From Sweltsa coloradensis (taxonomy: Eukaryota; Arthropoda; Insecta; Plecoptera; Chloroperlidae), in NCBI GenBank assembly GCA_024449915.1, contig JAMZAV010000157.1:744001-808000 (forward strand): a DNA stretch of 64,000 nucleotides. The letters are read 5' to 3'. Shown here one piece after another: positions 44,577 through 56,486 of the stretch (position 1 is the stretch's first letter; each line of letters begins with the position of its first letter). The notes below the pieces were generated by a model. The model worked only from the letters and a program-made list of their open reading frames with translations. It was not told where the DNA came from and did not search any database. Position numbers and translations under genes: made by a program.

Positions 44577-44869
44577 CATCATATGACTACATACAAATTT
44601 ATACACTCTCCTAATAATTCATTAAATTATTTATAGCCTTATAAAGACTAAAAAGGCTAAAAAGGCTTATAATGGGCAACTTCAAATGATTTATAGTGTC
44701 TTTAGTGCAAAATCATACGAACACTTGCGAAATCACGTCAGTTTCGGTTTACAATGTGAAAACACTGCCCGAATGTAGTAGACCTAAGGAAAAAAGAAAA
44801 GTTATGAACAGATTAACATAAACTTATATTTGGATGATTTCGTAGATTCCATTTCATGACCGCTTTACC
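44577..44869. other. Inner left TIR and 3' flank of the transposase gene
   Basis: 44577-44668 completes the left terminal repeat (TATACACTCTCCTAATAATTC, GCCTTATAAAGACTAAAAAG). The rest to 44869 is AT-rich and probably the 3' untranslated end of the transposase gene. Confidence 0.6.
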
Positions 44870-47800
44870 TTAGATTTGGTCATCATTAGTGATATCAGAT
44901 TCGTCTTGAAAATTGAACACGTTATGACAGTCTCGATTACATCGGCAAATATCAGTACAATCCAGTCCATTTCGATAGCAAGGGCATTTATCGGAATCAG
45001 TGCACAAGAACTTTGTTTTACAATTGCAGAAAAAATCTTGCAACTTTTCCATTACACAAGGTCCCTCGTAGTAAATGGGTATCAAAAATCCATTGTCGTT
45101 TCGTTGCCATCCGAGTTCCAATGCACCTACAAATTAAAATAATTATCAAGTCAAGATTAATTTTGTGGGAGTTTAAACTAATTCATGCAATATTATGTAA
45201 ATTTTACTAACTTGAAATATCAGGAGTTTGTAGATGGGACGATGTCCAGGTTTGGCATTGCCAATGGGCCCGTTTAGCATGCTGCAAGAATGAAGCTTCG
45301 CAAGGAGGAATCTTAGCAATTGATGTTGCTTTTGTTGCAGACAGTTTTACACGTAATTGGTTAAGTGACGAGTGATGGGCCTTCAGTTTTTTACTTGTGT
45401 CATATAAGGAAGCTATGAACTTTCGCGATGCATTTAAGGGATCTTCCTCGTCGCTTTTATAAATGATAATCAGTTGTGATAATTCCTCGGAAGTTAATTT
45501 CAAAACTTGCTGCAATACCTTTTTTTTGCCAATTCCAAATAGAGAGGAAACTGTATCGCAACCGGTCAGTGCATGGACAGCTGGGAGTGCGTTGCATACA
45601 CTTGAGCCCAGTGTTTTTGCTATCTCGTGAATGGGTATGAATCGACGAAGATCTGTGGTTTTTGACACTGTTCCAGTTTCCATCCACGTTTCAGTGATAG
45701 ATGTCATGGTGTTCACATAACTTAGTAGCAGAACCATTACATCCGTATCTGAAGTAAAATCGAGTCAACATTAATATTAAGTTGGTATGTATAGAATACG
45801 GTAGACTATAAAATTACCTTAAATAAACTTAAAATAATTACCTGGTGTTTGAACTACGATGCGCCCACTGTTGCTACAGTTTGTTATCCGCTCATTGAAA
45901 TTCATTGCGTGGAGAATGATCCTTGTGTCGGCTTCTTTCTGGTTTGTTGACAGATCCTCCATCTCAATTACTCCCCTTGATGTGACTAACGTTGTTTTTA
46001 AACCGTTCTCGTAACCACCGGCTAAGTACAGTTGTTTCCCATGACTTAATTTTTTATGTCCAGATTCAATATAAAGTGATAAGAAGTTTGTAAGGTTTGC
46101 CTTGTTTTCTTCTAATTCCATTACGTGCTTCCAGTCTGGTAAGGGGCGATTCCCAGCAACTTGGTAACGATGCCCACTTGAGCTCTGCCGTCGTATTCGC
46201 TCCTCGTGCTTGGTCGAGTCGGGATCGTCATACCGATCAAAAATCACATGAACTTCCGAGGCAAGAGATAAAAGTTTGATTATGATGTTAAGAACGACAT
46301 CACCAACATCGTTGAACGTTTTCAAACTTTTTGTGTTGATGCGCTGCAAAACAGCCATTGCATCAATAATGTATATTGTAGTTATTTCGTCAGAACATTG
46401 TGGTAAATTCGTCACCGATTTAGACGAAAGAGACTCTAGCCCATGTAAGAGGTCGGATTTTTTTGTAGTTCTTCTGGTTCCATCTTCTTTAAATAAAGCT
46501 GGTGGCACGGCGCTGATAGGGTAGCTCAGCACTGTAGTGAGATTGACGTCAGCACGGACTTTGGCTAGGATAAGTGCCCGCTGGTATACCTGTTCTGAAG
46601 ATACAACTGCCTGTTTTACTCTGCCACCAAGGGACACTCGAGTAGTTTTCTGCATATCTTTAAAAGTTTTTAATGTCGATTTTTTAATTGGGTCGTAAAA
46701 ACTTTTTTCCTTGTCCTTGTTAGGTTCCAAACGCAATTTCACGAAATTCTCTAACATGTCCTTACCGTTTTTAATTGCGTTCAACAATGATTCACTTACA
46801 ATGTTACTTGCTGCCAAGCCACTACTTATGTTGATAACTACATCAATGTTGCTGTTAGTGTTAAATGGATCTGTCATGTTTTCTTGTATGTGTTGAATGA
46901 TTTTTTGAACATCACTTTCATCACGTGCCCTGGTTGTCGGTTTTGTTTGATTATGTTCAAATGTAGTAGCAGAATCAACCAGTCCTTCTCGGGAACGCAT
47001 TTCCTTTGCATATGAACCCAAAACATGGCGTGTTAGTGTCCATCGTAGTACTGTTGATTCTCTGTTGGTATATCCAATAATTCCACTGTTAGCCCCTTTA
47101 GTATCTCGAATCACAGACATTTCGACACCCATATCGCTCCATAGTCCACGGAAACTTCCAGGAGAAAATCTGATAGCAAAGTTTCCGGTAGCGAATTCCT
47201 GTTTAACGGTTTCTGGTAAAGAATTCAATATTTCAATTGCATAAAGAGTTGCCCATCTGGAATAGTTATATCTGTTGGCTGTAAAGAAGTAGGGAATCAT
47301 TTGAATTTGTGTTTGCACGTGCATGTCCCAACTTCCTTCTCTTTCAGCCCTTATGTTAAGTAAAAGTATTTCGAGAGCTTCAACTAGATTATCCCACAGA
47401 CGAAAAGTAGGAGAACTTTCACGACCGCTTTCTCGGAATTCTTTTAAAACCGGACAAAAACAACTATCAACTTCTTTGATCAAATCTTGGAGGCGCTTAT
47501 CGTCAGTCCCACTTGTGTGTTTGTCATCAAAAACATGTTGGGCCGCGGATAAAGCTACATACATGTTGTCAAATCTTTCTTTGAGATTTTCTTGGCTCTC
47601 CACCCACAACAAGCAGTTCACGATAAACAAATGCATTAACGCTTCATATGCTAGCGTTAGCCCACGAACAGATCTATGGAATTGTTTCCCCGAAAGCATA
47701 CTATCGACGGTCTTAAGTGCATAAACACCTGAATCACTGAGCATGTCGCGGAGGCCTGCATCTCCCCATATATTTCCTATACAGGAGATAAATGTGCACA

Positions 47801-50042
47801 AGTTATGAAAACCTCCCAGGCGGATGAACAGATTTGGAAACTCTACGGGGCGACTTATTTTTATTTGCTGAGCAATGGCGTATAGTTGTTGATCAAATGT
47901 GTGTATGTGATACTCTTGTGCACATTTGTGAGCTAAAGCTTGTCCATCCTTTAGAGTCGTGTACATGGTAGAGAAATCTGCAGGTTTTGCATTAATAGCT
48001 GGCAGATATATTGGAACGGTTTGAGTTTTGTATGGAGTTCCTGTGATGGTATTGTAACCAGTCCAAAAAGGGACTTTTTGTATATTTGACTGAATTTCAA
48101 GCAATGGAAGTACTTGTCTTGAAATTTGACGCAATAGTAGCCACGTTATATCTTTACTTACATCAAAACGCCTTGACGCAGACACAAATACATCTAGTGT
48201 GTCGTAAACGCCTTCAAACTTTGGAGGTTCTGGTCTGACAATTGGTTTAGAATAGAACAACAGCTTAGGAATGACTTCTTTTGAAGGGTTAAGGGCTTTC
48301 ATTTTAGATTTCTTTATTCTGTTCGTTCGAACGGTCATAGCTCCTTCAATATCCGACTGGCAAGGCTGATCTTGAAACAATGTTCTGGCCATTGCGTGGT
48401 AGCTGCCTTTTCCATCTATTGTCTGAACATTAACGTCGACGTTGTCATCTCCTTCTTGTATTAAAAGACCACCATTATCACGAGAAATTATTCCCTCCGG
48501 TACAAACGCATCGTTCATGCTAGCAATCTGCTCTTCTGCTATGGACGTAAGAAAAGTACGCAGCTCGCTATAACTGGCACACAGACCGTAACTATTGAGG
48601 GTCTCAATTAGAAATTTGCTTCCATACTCGTGTTGTAGTTTAGCCATCAATCCCAAGTGCAATGGAGGAATAAGCGACGTTTTATACCCACGTCTACTAA
48701 CGTAAATTATGCACTCTGCAATTGAAATATATCTCCGTTTAATGGTCTTACTGGGCTCATAATCTTCATCAGTTTGTGTTAGAGATTGACTGTCTGTTAA
48801 CCACATTAAAAATCTCTGTAATTGTTTTGGCACGAACTTTTCTGAATACGACAAAGAAACTTCATGTGGGCTTACATAAAAATCGTCTGTTGGTATTTTA
48901 CTGATCTCGGATGATAATATCTCTGCAGCCCGACGTAACACTGATTCATTTGAGTCTGTCGAGTGCTCTAATAAGTCGGAAGAAATATCCCTTTCTTCTT
49001 GTGTTTTTTTAAGGGACGAGATTTGTTTATACAACTGGCCAACAGTCATATTTACTCCACACATGATGCCGGGTAAAGGTCCTGGTTGAGAATGAAACGC
49101 AACACGGTTCGAAAACCTTTCTGAAATTTTTCTTTTAATGGCAAAAGGACGGCATGCATTTGATATCTCAGTGTCAACTCCAGCTTCATTTAAAAATTGA
49201 ATGTACATTTTGCAAACTTTAGGGAACAGTATTATTTTTCCGTTTTCAATCGAGTCTTTGCAAGAATCCCAAATAAAGTCTGCGGCTTGGTCATGTATAG
49301 AAATGGTTTGATCTTTTTTTGCGGATTTGATGTTTCTTGTGCTTGTGTATTTTTGATAACAGTCTCGATGGTATCTTGCGTTTACAGCGAAGAGATCGCT
49401 TTCAAATGAAATTCGTTTGCTTATATTTTGATCACCTCTAGTTAACGCGGCTTGCAAAACAGACTCTCTGACTCGAACAGGATTCATGTCAACAAGTGAA
49501 AACGAACGCCCTCGTTTAAATTTATCTTCTACCTCGCCACAAATGAAACAGTTGATATTCCAATCAAATTTAGGTGATTCATTCCGAGCAAGGCGTTTAG
49601 ACTCGGTTGGTACATTGTACGTAGGGCCTTCTTCAGATAAACGTTTTTTTGCTCTTTCACGTTTGCGTGAGTCTGTATAAACAGTTCTACATTTTTGGTG
49701 AAATTTATATGGGAAACTGTCAACTGTACTTTTTCGGTATTCAAGAACTTTAATAGCCACATCGTCCTGCCTATCTTCACACGATTTTATAAGTGTAACA
49801 AAGCCTTTCTTAGTCAAAATTGTTTTACATTCTGTGGAACTTAATGGGCCTTCCTTGCCATCACAAAAAAACACACTCGATAGTTGTGTGAAATGTTGGT
49901 TCGCTCGCCGACGAAGGACCTGGGATTGCAAAATCGTCCTTGTCACCTATTTTAACAAATGTGCGGTTGTGTGAGTTTTGTGTGTTAAATGTATAAATTA
50001 TTAGTCGTATATTATTATACATTGCAGTCAGTACTCACCCAT
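44870..50042 (-). CDS. Academ-type transposase, three main exons (about 1,632 codons)
   Basis: Minus-strand exons 49946-45842, 45748-45212 and 45126-44870 join in phase (4105+537+257 = 4899 nt) across GT-AG introns. A possible first exon ATGG (50042-50039) sits before a GTGAGT donor. Numbering from 49946: two N-terminal C2HC modules (second Cys133/Cys136 with His193/Cys196; first Cys28 with His83/Cys86); a long unassigned middle; then nuclease-like motifs in the order of FEN/XPG enzymes: IDAMAVLQ, VHVIFDRYDD with KHEERIRR, EADTRIILHA, PDTDVMVLLLSY (made across the first junction) and ALTGCDTVSSLFGIGK. The last exon is a CXC-type cysteine cluster (FFCNCKTKFLCTDSDKCPCY then CRCNRDCHN). Expected role: nuclear cut-and-paste of the element. 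Start is uncertain because the long frame opens with GTG and a likely 1-base insertion in seven T at 49865-49871 shifts the first 25 codons. Confidence 0.78.
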
Positions 50043-51097
50043 TTCCAGGTTATGTTGTACGAGTTTTCATGATTTACATTAAAAGAATATAGTAAAACAA
50101 TAGGCACAAAACATGCGTATACTACAATAAAACTTCCACAAAATTAGTAAAATAACACAATAATCTGGCACCGAGTTACAAAATACTGAACGAACTGTCC
50201 TGTTCGAAATATCTACCAGAACTGAACTGATATTAACCTTAAGTAAAGCTCTTGCACCCTTCCACCAATTCATGTTTGTATCTGTAATTATTTACAATAA
50301 CTTGAGTAGAGTTGAGCATACGATCGTTTAGGTTAAGTATGTTGGAGCAGATAACGCTTAATACGAATGAGAAGATGCGGTAAAGAAACGAGACCAAACA
50401 TATTTCTGTGGAGGGGCTCACTTAAACACGCGTAAACAAATTTTATCCTTAATGCATTGGGTAGTAAAGAACTGTAAACACAGAATAGATGAGCAATCAT
50501 AACATAGCTGGATCGTACAGTCGCGTCAAATTTTTTTATGCGTTGTAAGGAGCTGAACAAGTGGACAATGACATGAAAATTATGGTAAATATTTGTGTTT
50601 AGAAATACACATTGTGCTTTTGGTGTTATTAACAATGTTATCGTCATTAAAAATCACAATAAATATGAATATTTTAAAACTATTAAAGCACACAGCAACA
50701 TTTAAATAACACACAGCATAGCTCTAAAACTCAACATTAGGCCTATCAATTTACCATGTTGATACTTTATAGTCTTTATTATATTAACACGAAGGATATG
50801 TGTAAATTCGACATAATTTTACAAAAAATTGGTTTAATTTTATGTACTTACGTTTCTATGTCAAGATTGTTTATTGTATAAAAAAGGAGAATCTAAAGCA
50901 AAATTGGAAGAAATTGTAAATATTTTTCGCTTTTTGCCGGTTTTACAAATTTATTATATTTTTTGGGCCTTTTCCGCTTAAGTGATTTCGGGTAATTTTG
51001 CACCACACTTGTGTGGGCCTAAGGAAGGTTTGGTAAAAAAATCAGCTTGTTATACGGTTTGTGCACCTAAAAGTAAAATTTCAATATTATGGTTACT
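50043..51097. other. 5' region of the transposase gene
   Basis: No frame of interest. Toward 51097 it contains a diverged second copy of the outer TIR sequence (on the minus strand, AGGTGCACAAACCGTATAAC and GCAAAATTACCCGAAATCAC), so terminal sequence is repeated subterminally. The promoter is presumably here. Confidence 0.5.
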
Positions 51098-51909
51098 CCT
51101 CCATAAGCCTTTTTAGCCTTTGTAGTCTTTACTCTTTATAAGGCTATTAATAACTTAATGAATTGTTGAGAGAGTGTATATTTGTAATTTGTATGAAATC
51201 ATGTGATGCTGATTTTCTATGTAAAGAACAAGTACAGTGCATATTTTATGATTTATTTTGTAGGGTTCCATTTTATTTTGAACAGGTTTTATGATATTAT
51301 AACTTATATTTAATGTTAAATTGTTGTATTTGTGGAGTTAAATAACAAATGTTACTAGTTGGCGGAGTATGTAATGTTCCAAATTCAAATTTAGCAATGT
51401 TTACATTTGGCGGGAAAAGTGGACAATAAAGCATCGAGTGTACAATCAATGTTCTTAAATGTCCGTTTTTCAATGGCCCAATTTTTTTTATCGAAGCAGA
51501 CACATAGATGGCTCAATTTCTGGATAAGCTTTAGATAATTCTACACATTTCGTCTGATGAATGAGTTTGAAATATTGCGAAATGGTTTAAAAATGCATTT
51601 CGGGGTCTATTTATGTGTAAAACAGACTATATAAACCTAAAATTGTTGGTCTTTGCTTTTGATTATGTTTATGGATATTAAAAAGTAGTGTTAAAAACAA
51701 GGTATGTGCAGTTTTGTCCAGACGATCAGCTTCCAGCTATTCCTTAATGATGTAACAAAACTTTCCCTTTTTTGTAAAGTTACCCATTTGGCATTTTTTT
51801 TAACCCTTTTCCGCTAAAGTGATTTCGGGTAATTTTGCACAGTAGTTTAATCAGGGTGTTGAGAACACTTGGTTAAATTTTCAGCTTGTTATACGGTTTG
51901 TGCACCTAA
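51098..51909. repeat. Right terminal inverted repeat of the Academ-type element
   Basis: Inverted copy of the left arm; uninterrupted, so it shows the state of the left arm before the retrotransposon landed (TCAGCATCACATGATTTCAT on the minus strand). Confidence 0.85.
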
Positions 51910-52145
51910 CTTCTTTATTTGAAGAGCTAGAGCAAATTCGTTACAGGCCTATAACATGTGTGCTTGTAGTGGAGTCATTTTCGTTGAATACATGTCTGCT
52001 GATTCCGTTCTGATTAAGAGGTCACCAACCGAGAGTGACTGTGAAATGTGAAATATCCTTTGTTATTCCGAAGACCCCAGAAAACTTTCCCGAGACATCA
52101 AAACGTCCTCTTATTTTAAGTATTTGCTCTCTTTATTAATTTATT

Positions 52146-52793
52146 GGATGAGCGTAGCGAGCGTAGCGAGTGAAGCGAAGATTCCATTTCACTACACTGG
52201 AGAAAAAAATCCGGAATGTTTTTTTTTTTTTTTTTCTTTCTTTCTTTCTTTTTTTTTTGTATTTTTGTGTGTCTGTGAACACGATTCCGGCTAAACCAAT
52301 ACTCCAATTGCAATGAAATTTTATGGAGGTCTGTAAAATCTCTGAACGAAGAACTGCACGGGGGGAAAAATCGATCAAAAAATTATTTCTCATGAAAATC
52401 GCAATTTTACGATTTTTTTCGATTTTTAAAAAAATTCTTCGACTTATAACATCTACATGCTTTATCCGATTGTAATGATTTTTTCACAGAACCTTAATTT
52501 TATGAATTAATATATTCGTAAGAAATTTGAGCGCAATCGAAAAATCATTTCTCATAATAATCGCAATTTTACGATTTTTTTTCAATTTTTTACACTTCTT
52601 CGACGAATAAAACTTACGTGCTTTATCCGATTGTAATGATTTTTTCACAGAACTTTAATTTTATGAGTTTATATATTCGTGTGAAATTTGAGCGTAATCG
52701 AAAAATGATCTATTAAAAAATCACAAGTTTACGCTTTTTTCGTTTAAAAAAAAATACGCTCATCCATCAACGCGGCGGACTTAACAGCTTTTT
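52146..52793 (+). mobile_element. Helitron-like element, subfamily I, 3' end mutated
   Basis: Starts GGATGAGCGTAGCGAGCG and runs to CGCTCATCCATCAACGCGGC, but the terminal GCGTTTTCCTAG is replaced by CAGCTTTTTACATG, so the hairpin and CTAG are lost. Confidence 0.65.
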
Positions 52794-52821
52794 ACATGTC
52801 ACATAACCATTTAGAAATTAC

Positions 52822-52823
<2 letters not shown>

Positions 52824-52854
<31 letters not shown>

Positions 52855-52944
52855 AGAAAAGAAAGAAAGAAAGAAAGAAAAGAAAGAACAAAGAAACAAA
52901 GAAAATAATAAATAAAAAAATAAATTTAAAGATGAATGAATGAA

Positions 52945-52979
<35 letters not shown>

Positions 52980-53066
52980 ATGAATGAATGAATGAATGAA
53001 TGAATGAATGAATGAATGAATAAATAAATAAATAAATAAATAAAAAAATAAATAAATAAATAAATT
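52824..53066. repeat. GAAA / AAAT / GAAT compound microsatellite
   Basis: Consecutive tetramer tracts: (GAAA)n, then AAAT, then (GAAT)n, then AAAT again. Confidence 0.95.
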
Positions 53067-53139
53067 ACAAAGCCGAAAGTTGGCCTGCGTTCACTTCAAA
53101 ACATAAAATCCATTCCCAACATGGACCTTGCGCCCATTA

Positions 53140-54310
53140 GTACAACGAAGACGGTGCACTAATTGAACCCAAACTTGTTTATCGTTCCTCGTTTTACAAC
53201 GTAACATAAGTGCATTAGCTTACGTGTCAATACTTTTTATTAGACAATAAACTTTTATGAATGCGATAACGACGAATGATGTGCATTTTTCGTGGTTTCT
53301 CTTCCAACTTAGAACCTTTACACAAGTTACGTGAGTCTTATCTTACCAGGTTTATAACTTCGTTGTGAAATTTGTCGAGAAAATATGGGCCAGTGTAAAG
53401 GTAGCCTAGTGTTAAAGCTTGGGCGATGCTGTGATCTTCACGGTGACACGTGTACTGTGAGCGAGTTGATAAGAGCCTATTAAATAGAATAAGTAATTAT
53501 GTGTTATCTGACAGTTGGTTGATGGTTAAAGGAAACAGTAATCTCTTTGATTAGCTTTGTGAAACTCAAGCAGTAATGTTCAATAATTCCTGACCGATGT
53601 GCTAGTGATGGTGGGTTGTAGATTGTTCTGACTAGGTTCAGAAATAACGCGGTGTAAGGTAGGTGGTTGTGTTTCTTACCTTTGTGCATGATGTTTATCT
53701 TTGGTTGAGTCCGGCCTCCTCAAAAGCTGGTATAGGGCTGTTTTGAAGGACCCCCCCCCTTCCCCCCACCAACCAAGCGCATGTAGACTTGGTAAACTAG
53801 GACAGCGTTAAGAGTTCGTGGTATAACCAAAAACTTAACGCAACGTATATTTTGTTTCTACGTAAGACCAATCAGTTTCCTTATCTATAGATTGATTCTT
53901 CAACAGCTGTATAGTTATCAACTATAGCTTGTAGTTAAGTAAATCGTGTAGTTGCCCTAGACATTTTAGTAGTCACTCAAACAACATGATTACTCAAAGA
54001 TTCCGAGCCTTGCAGACGCAGATAGCTTCGTTATTGTTTTCCCAACATAACAACTGTCGGCGCTAGTTCAGCGTCGATCTAGTTCATAAAGGAACTCTGC
54101 AAACTAGCACAGATAATTCTTTCTCATGTTTAGCATAAGCTGGGACAGTTTTCCCAATCGAGCTTGAACAGACCCCATAGTGCACTTTTGTTATGTTGAT
54201 TGATTCCTTCCAACTATTAAATGTGGTACTTTAATCCGTCTGTACGTATTAATGTGTTAAATGTGTTTAAAATTTCGTAAATACGAAAGTCTCCTAATAT
54301 TATATTAAGT
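53140..54310 (+). promoter_or_regulatory. Duplicated 5'-flanking block of gene C (candidate promoter region)
   Basis: Counterpart of 14190-15335. Strongly kept segments include CTAGCACAGATAATTCTTTC and TTTCCCAATCGAGCTTGAAC near 54100-54180. It is separated from gene C exon 1 by about 3.4 kb of inserted repeats. Confidence 0.5.
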
Positions 54311-54918
54311 GAACATTGTTGGATATGATGATCACCCAGATGAGAACGGAATATTATAATAATAATATTAAAATCCGGCACTTGAATGTATCAAGAAAAT
54401 CAAATGAGCAAAAATGGCCTAATAACTAAAAAAATTATCAATAATCTATTCTAGGAAGTCGTCTGTACTGATAACCAAGGTCACAATGATAGGAAAACCA
54501 AGATGACTGATAGGTCATCACACTCTATAATAATATACATCTTGAACTAGTAATACTCGCTTGTTTTGTCCGCGCGTTTTAACTTCGAGTGCACGATTTG
54601 AAAACTCTGTAGTTACGATTGTGCAGTTTAATTGTGTTTAGGGGTATTGCACTCAACTCGTTCTTTGGTTTTTAAGGAGGCGTTTGTAATTGTTTTTTTT
54701 CATCTAAAGTAAAATCGTTTAGCCTTACCGTAAGTTAAACCTGTGAAAAACGTGTGATATCTGGTTGCAGTGGTGATTAATAGGAACATTATCGGCCCAA
54801 GTACCGATCCCTGCTGGCTACCAGGTGAGTATTCATAATCATACTTATGAGCTTGTTCATTCATATCGTACACGAATGTTTAAGGGTGTTTGTTTTGTTG
54901 TGGCTTAAACACTCAGTG
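54311..54918. other. Unassigned spacer
   Basis: AT-rich sequence between the 5' block and the hAT-like element. I see no frame or repeat shared with the rest of the window. Confidence 0.4.
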
Positions 54919-55374
54919 CAGTGGCGGAACTTCGTTTCATGGGCCCGCCCGCAAAATATTTATGGGGGCCCCTCTAACAGATACACAGACACATTGTTGT
55001 ATTCAAGGCTTTTCATCCCGGGAGTATTATAAGGACCAAAAACGGGGGTTTGGGGAGCGGCGCAGGCAAAATTTTAAAAAATCAGGTTTTAAGAGTACGT
55101 TTGGTGCGTTTTAGAAAAAAGTTGTGGACTAAATGCAATACCAAAATAATTTAGTTTGCATGTGTTGTGTTGTGGACGCTACAAGTTCCTAAATATCCGC
55201 TAGATTTCACCTTCAAATAGCTAGATTCACAAAACGGTCATTTGAGCAACGAATTTTTTTTTTCCAAACAGGGTGAAATACTCTTTGTTTTTTGTTCCTT
55301 ACGGGGCCCCTACACGTGCCTGCCCCCCCTCCCCCCCGCAGTTGCGGGCCCTGCGGGCGCCTAATTCCGCACTG
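54919..55374. mobile_element. hAT-like non-autonomous element
   Basis: Ends CAGTGGCGGAAC and AATTCCGCACTG are imperfect inverted repeats of the CAGTGGCGG type common in hAT elements. GC-rich subterminal segments (GGGCCCGCCCGC and GCGGGCCCTGCGGGCGC) also pair. Flanking eight-base duplications are not clear, and there is no transposase. Confidence 0.6.
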
Positions 55375-55850
55375 TTCAGTGGACTACAGAGATTTAACGT
55401 AACATGCCTAAATTTAAAACGGATTTGAGAAATATTGGCAGTCTTATTAAAAATATAAGAAGAAGATTAGGCTTTAGTTCACATTGATTGCTCCTTGAAA
55501 ATTTAAAAATAATGTACGAGGAGCATTTCGAGTTTGAATTGCAGAACCCTGAACCCTGCCTTCACTAAAATGTGCCTGAATGTTTCAGTTGATTTTCAAG
55601 AAGCTCCTTCTACCCATCTCAATGCTTCGCTGGTACTGATGAGGTACACAGTATTTACATTTTACGCGTGATAGTTTGCAGAAAATAACAATTATCCAGA
55701 TTACAGTGTTCAAAGTAATAGCTTTGACAGTAAACCTACATCTAAGTTAAAATAAAAAACATGCTATATTTTTATTAGTCTTGCAAGTGCTAGGCCACTT
55801 TCACTTCCAGCACAATTAGCGCTGAAACTATTGGTAACTTTAACATTTAA

Positions 55851-56482
55851 CTCTCCGTCACTCGCGCGGAATTTCTTAACACCATCCCTCGCGTGGGGTT
55901 TCTCAAACCCCAAATTATTTTGGGCTGTTATAAGTGCAGTAGGATGTTTTGGGTCTTTCTTTCTGTGCTCATATGATTTGTGGAACTACTATGTAGGTGG
56001 TTGTTACTGGGAGGACAGTGAAATAAAATGCCAATGAACCTTTTTGTATGAAATATTTTTTTATTGTATTTTTCAGATTTAAAAAATGGACATTTTAAAA
56101 ATATTCAAAAAAGGTGTCAAAATAATGCAATTATAAGTTTTGTTTCACTTTTTAGTAATAAACATGAACCAGTTAGTAAATTGCAAGAAGAATTTGTCCA
56201 AAATTCCAAAATTTCAAAATTTAAGACAAAATAGCATTGAGTTTTCCTATGCTGTTACTGTAACGTGATCACTCGCGCGGGGTTTCAGTAACCCCAGCCA
56301 AGTTCAGACCGGCAAAATAACGACACTAAAAGCCCTAATGATTAGAGGGTTACAAATTTCGCTAACAGATAGAGTGACTTGAAGGTACTGAGAATCTAGA
56401 GTCGGTAAAACAGTCCGATGCAGAGAAACAGAGTCGAATGTAGACCCTGGGGTTTGTGGAACCCCACGCGAGTGACGGAGGA
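55851..56482. mobile_element. piggyBac-like MITE at TTAA
   Basis: Flanked by TTAA on both sides (55847-55850 and 56483-56486). Inverted ends CTCTCCGTCACTCGCG and CGCGAGTGACGGAGGA. Subterminal copies of CTCGCG-GGGGTTT recur at about 55887 and 56272. No complete transposase frame. Confidence 0.75.
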
Positions 56483-56486
56483 TTAA

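Larger units (their letters stand above)
37692..51909 (-). mobile_element. Academ-type DNA transposon with long terminal inverted repeats, split by an LTR retrotransposon
   Basis: Terminal inverted repeats of about 790 bases: left 37692-38390 continued at 44577-44668, right 51098-51909, both beginning TTAGGTGCACAAACC from the outside. The arms are nearly identical (for example TTGTCCACTTTTCCCGCCAA and its complement). CTT flanks both ends (37689-37691, 51910-51912) as a possible 3-base target duplication. Without the nested retrotransposon the element is about 8.0 kb and carries one minus-strand gene. Three- or four-base duplications, large proteins and an XPG-like nuclease are known features of the Academ superfamily; the assignment is mine. 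Confidence 0.7.

Noticed and set aside
46097..49680. Several + strand frames of 60-133 codons
   Set aside because: All are antisense shadows of the long transposase frame.
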